Shown in pieces: positions 62,057 through 64,000 of a stretch of DNA of 64,000 nt. Each line of letters begins with the position of its first letter. Within the stretch, counting starts at the first letter, position 1. The stretch comes from Herbidospora daliensis (lineage in GTDB: Bacteria > Actinomycetota > Actinomycetes > Streptosporangiales > Streptosporangiaceae), in contig NZ_BBXF01000001.1 of NCBI RefSeq assembly GCF_001570585.1, forward strand, positions 1,357,691-1,421,690, given 5' to 3'. A model generated the notes under the pieces. That model was not told the origin of the DNA. It did not search any database and was given only the letters and a program-made list of their open reading frames with translations. Made by a program: the position numbers and the translations under genes.

Positions 62057-63957
62057 AGCGGGAGCACCGCCTTCACTGTCGTGCCGTTCGCGGAGGTCCG
62101 GCTCAGGGTGCCGCCGAGTTCGGCCGCGCGGTCGCGCATGCTGCCGCTGCCGACTCCCTCGACGAGGGGGTCGGGCAGGCCGCGGCCGTCGTCGGCGACG
62201 GTCACCGTCAATTGTCCGGCCCCGGCGGTCGCGCTGATGTCGATACGACCGGCCTGCGCGTGCTTCAGGGAATTGGCCAGCGCTTCTTGGACGATTCGAT
62301 AGGCCGCCACTTCGACAGCCGCCGAGAGTTCGGGCAGGTCGGAGACGGTGACGGTGACCTCGGGGCCGATCGCGTCCAAACCGAGGTCTTCGAGGGCGCC
62401 GGCCAGGCCGAGTTCGTCCAGAGCCGGGGGACGCAGGCCCTGGACAATTCTCCGCACGTCCGCGACCAGCGTCTGGGTCAGCTCGCGCACGTTCCTGACC
62501 TCCTCGCCGGGGGTCGCCGCCTCGATCAGGTAGAGGCCGATGCCGATCGCGGCCAGCCCCGGGCCGAGGCCGTCGTGCAGGTCGCGGCGCAGGCGGCGGC
62601 GTTCCTCCTCGCGGGCCCTGACCAGGTCGGCGCGCGACTCGCGGACCTCCCGCGCCAGCCGCGCCGCCGCCAGCGCGACCGCCAGGTGCCGGGCCAGGTC
62701 GGTGAGCACGGCCAGGTCGGCGCGCGACAGCGGCTCCCCCGGCGAGCGCGGGGCCGCTCTCAGCTCGCCCTCGTGCCGCCCGCTCGCCGTCAGGGGGAGC
62801 TGTACGGCTCCGCCCACCCTCCGGCCGGTCTCGGACACGGTCACGCCGTCGGCCGACACCACCGCCACCCACGGCAACCGCAGGGTCGAGGCGACCGTTT
62901 CGGCCGCGTCGTCGAGCAGACGGGTGGGGTCGGCGGCGGCCTCAAGGCGTACACCCAGCTGGTTGAGCGCGGTGACCGGGTCGCCGCGGTGGCCGAACAA
63001 CCACCGGCCCACCGCCTTCTGCAGCGCGGCCCGCAGCGGCGCGAACGCGACCGCGACCACCGCGGTGGCGACGAGGGTCTCGGTCGAGGCCACGAGCGCG
63101 TGGGCGGTGGCGACGACCCCGAGGTAGAGCGCCAGCAGCAGGCCGGTCAGCAGCGCGTAGACGACGGTCCGGCGCAGCAGCACCTCGATGTCGAACAACC
63201 GGTAGCGGAAGATCGACACGGCCGTGGCGACCGGCACCAGCGGCAGCGCCACGGCCAGCAGCGCCACCCCGATCTGCGGCCGGGCCGCCAGCAGGGTGTC
63301 GGCGACCACCGCCGCCGCGAGCGTCACCACGGCCGCGAAGACGGGCAGCAGCCGCCGCAGGTCGCGCCGGAGCCGGGTGGCCAGCGCCGCCGCGCCGCCG
63401 ACGCCCAGCACCGTCACGACAACCGCGAACGCGGTGGTGGCGTGCGGCTCGGTCGGGATGAACCCGAAGGGGTTCGGCCGCTCGGCCCCCCACACCCAGA
63501 TCCGGTCGCGCAGCATCAGCACGACGTGCAGCGCCGCGAGCGCCCCGATCATGAGCCCGGCCGGGAGCCGCCAGCGGCGCGACGGGAGGCGGCCGTCGGG
63601 CAGGTAGAGCGGCAGCAGCAGCAACGACCCGAACCCGGTCAGGAAGACCCAGTTGGTGACCCAGGCGGCGGCGAGCGTGCCCGGCCACCCGTGCGGCTCC
63701 CCGAAGGCCGCGTAGCCGCCCGCCAGTGCTTGCAGGGCCATGCCCGCGCCGCCGAGGCAGAACAGCCAGCCGACGGGGTGCCGGGGCCGGGCGGCGGCGA
63801 TGAGCGCGCCGGTCAGCGGGTAGGTCAGGCCGACGACGGCGTCCAGGACCAGGTAGTCGGTGTCGGCGAGCTCGACCCCGGCGGTCAGCACGACGCCGAC
63901 GACGACGGCGACCGCGCACAGGACGGGCACGATCCAGGGCCATCGGACGGTCGGCAT
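62053..63957 (-). CDS. NarL-system sensor histidine kinase, multi-pass
   Basis: 634 residues. About eight N-terminal membrane helices (from IVPVLCAVAVVVGVVLTAGV to LLTGLLLALYLGVVATAHAL), a GAF-like linker (LDDAAETVASTLRLPWVAVVSADG), the HisKA_3 motif [19 protein letters not shown] with the phospho-His, and the ATPase lobe ending ADDGRGLPDP and GSGSMRDRAAELGG. LiaS/DesK-type kinase sensing a membrane or soluble signal. ATG 63957 is adopted. The last 43 bases of the window hold only its upstream region. Confidence 0.93.
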   Translation of the reverse strand: MPTVRWPWIVPVLCAVAVVVGVVLTAGVELADTDYLVLDAVVGLTYPLTGALIAAARPRHPVGWLFCLGGAGMALQALAGGYAAFGEPHGWPGTLAAAWVTNWVFLTGFGSLLLLPLYLPDGRLPSRRWRLPAGLMIGALAALHVVLMLRDRIWVWGAERPNPFGFIPTEPHATTAFAVVVTVLGVGGAAALATRLRRDLRRLLPVFAAVVTLAAAVVADTLLAARPQIGVALLAVALPLVPVATAVSIFRYRLFDIEVLLRRTVVYALLTGLLLALYLGVVATAHALVASTETLVATAVVAVAFAPLRAALQKAVGRWLFGHRGDPVTALNQLGVRLEAAADPTRLLDDAAETVASTLRLPWVAVVSADGVTVSETGRRVGGAVQLPLTASGRHEGELRAAPRSPGEPLSRADLAVLTDLARHLAVALAAARLAREVRESRADLVRAREEERRRLRRDLHDGLGPGLAAIGIGLYLIEAATPGEEVRNVRELTQTLVADVRRIVQGLRPPALDELGLAGALEDLGLDAIGPEVTVTVSDLPELSAAVEVAAYRIVQEALANSLKHAQAGRIDISATAGAGQLTVTVADDGRGLPDPLVEGVGSGSMRDRAAELGGTLSRTSANGTTVKAVLPL

Positions 63958-64000
63958 GCGGCAATTGTGCGGGTATCCGCAGGTGGAGGGAATGGGACCA

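Overview
The window is a 64-kb piece of a high-GC actinomycete chromosome. Features of the order Streptosporangiales or a near relative are present: very high third-position GC, GTG/TTG starts, apparent leaderless genes, nrdR-nrdJ next to lexA and a divergent LysM gene, a 10-methyl-fatty-acid (tmsA/tmsB-like) pair, GuaB1, and an LigB-type ATP-dependent ligase. Taxonomy below that level is inference. I see no tRNA, rRNA, prophage, insertion sequence or CRISPR array. Genes are densely packed, with many 1-4 bp start/stop overlaps and many convergent 3' overlaps.

Layout. 1-4.3 kb: divergent GH31 alpha-glycosidase (cut by the window edge) and a GH42 beta-galactosidase that lacks its usual C-terminal part. 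4.3-14 kb: a probable catabolic locus with a CitE-like lyase, a CocE/NonD hydrolase and an NMT1/SsuA-type ABC importer (two permeases, lipoprotein, ATPase). Divergent from it are an alpha/beta-hydrolase-fold gene and a GntR/FCD regulator, followed by a CoA-transferase and a metallo-beta-lactamase-fold gene. The same palindrome (core ATAATGCATSAT) lies in both promoter regions, which ties the parts into one putative regulon. 14-19.3 kb: SDR, YbjN-like, second MBL-fold, F420-reductase-like, beta-propeller, HTH and serine hydrolase genes.

19.3-25.6 kb: nrdJ and nrdR with two NrdR boxes, then a LysM membrane protein divergent from lexA with three SOS-box-like sites between them. 24-29 kb is rich in repeats: 174-bp repeats inside the LysM gene, about 1 kb of repetitive non-coding DNA after lexA, and 42-bp tandem repeats inside an unknown gene. 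30-36.5 kb: secreted GH5-CBM2 cellulase, leuS with a candidate leucine leader-peptide attenuator, and a Pro/Gln-rich membrane protein. 36.5-41 kb: P450, GMC oxidoreductase and acyl-CoA ligase, perhaps steroid or terpenoid oxidation. 41-49.7 kb: secreted CBM-linker-sugar dehydrogenase, the tmsB/tmsA pair, a D-2-hydroxyacid dehydrogenase, an alpha-methylacyl-CoA racemase-like gene and a nitroreductase. 49.7-64 kb: mainly housekeeping genes (guaB1, FKBP, ligB, maf, a CASTOR/POLLUX-like channel, a two-component system) and several small or DUF proteins.

Starts were chosen by ribosome-binding sites, overlaps and family alignment from memory. No database search was possible, so family names rest on motif recognition.
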